Assembly (NCBI GenBank): GCA_016858145.1 | Contig: JAEHOE010000079.1 | Span: 310,001-374,000 of the forward strand | Source: Edaphochlamys debaryana | Taxonomy: Eukaryota > Chlorophyta > Chlorophyceae > Chlamydomonadales | DNA length: 64,000 nt | Reading direction: 5' to 3' | In this document: positions 63,812-64,000 of the stretch, piece by piece | Numbering within the stretch: position 1 is the stretch's first letter | Layout: every line of letters starts with the position of its first letter | The notes under the pieces: generated by a model | Told to the model about the DNA's origin: nothing | The model's input: only the letters and a program-made list of their open reading frames with translations | Databases searched by the model: none | Position numbers and translations under genes: made by a program

Positions 63812-64000
63812 CTTCATCAAGGATACAGGAGAGGGAGAGGAAGGGGAGGTTGCGGGTCGCACCGTATGTTGCAGGCACATGTTGCAGGCAAACGTGGGTG
63901 GGCATGGTTCAGTCGTGGTTCAGCCCGACGCCTCTGCTGACCCCACCAGTACCCCTTCCTCGCGCCCGGCCGCCTGCCCCGCCCCGCCCCCAGAAACCGC
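63812..64000. other. Intron of the kinase gene at the right edge
   Basis: No exon is recognisable between the acceptor at 63811/63812 and the window end. The preceding kinase exon must lie outside. Confidence 0.5.

Overview
The window looks like nuclear DNA of a volvocine (Chlamydomonadalean) green alga. The DNA is GC-rich, the genes are intron-dense with GTGAGT/GTGCGT/GTGGGT donors, TGTAA poly(A) signals lie at plausible places, and the most conspicuous locus is a proline-rich (PPSP) extracellular-matrix glycoprotein of the pherophorin/HRGP type. None of the genes is a single long ORF. All models below were built by hand from splice sites, codon phase and recognisable motifs, and every phase junction was checked for consistency.

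Left part (1-7.5 kb), three housekeeping genes. (1) Minus strand, 76-1127: the first four exons of a protein opening with an HMA copper-binding domain (GMTCAAC), most likely a P1B-type Cu-ATPase that continues beyond the left edge. (2) Minus strand, 2272-3533: a complete four-exon, 203-residue LRAT/NlpC-P60-like protein (NCEHFA motif) with an N-myristoylation-like start and a hydrophobic C-terminus. (3) Plus strand, 3843-7160: a complete nine-exon class IV (HDAC11-like) histone deacetylase with all zinc ligands, an N-terminal hydrophobic anchor and a long Ala/Gly/Gln insert. Genes 2 and 3 are head to head over about 310 bp.

Central part (7.5-59.6 kb), two secretory-pathway genes head to head over 489 bp. 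The minus gene (8809-15594, 15 exons, 1179 residues) encodes a predicted type I membrane protein with a signal peptide, a beta-strand-rich ectodomain, one transmembrane helix and a tail carrying four copies of a short motif. The plus gene (16084-58278, 21 exons) encodes a giant HRGP. It has a signal peptide, a small N-glycosylatable domain, a proline-rich exon of 34.9 kb dominated by about 220 tandem copies of a 141-bp (47-residue) unit, then four copies of a roughly 330-residue module with conserved intron positions, and a Cys-containing C-terminal domain. The summed exon length is 38,910 bp (about 12,970 codons), and both ends of the giant exon are in the same frame. The array as given carries several dozen +/-1 indels and one in-frame TAG, so either the assembly is imperfect there or the gene is damaged.

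Right part (59.6-64 kb): GC-rich non-coding sequence with small repeats, then the 3' end of a TKL-type protein kinase gene on the minus strand (62535-63811) that continues beyond the right edge.

The enormous antisense ORFs over 19-51 kb are shadows of the 141-bp repeat, which is free of stops in five of six frames. No tRNA, rRNA, CRISPR array or bacterial-type operon was seen.
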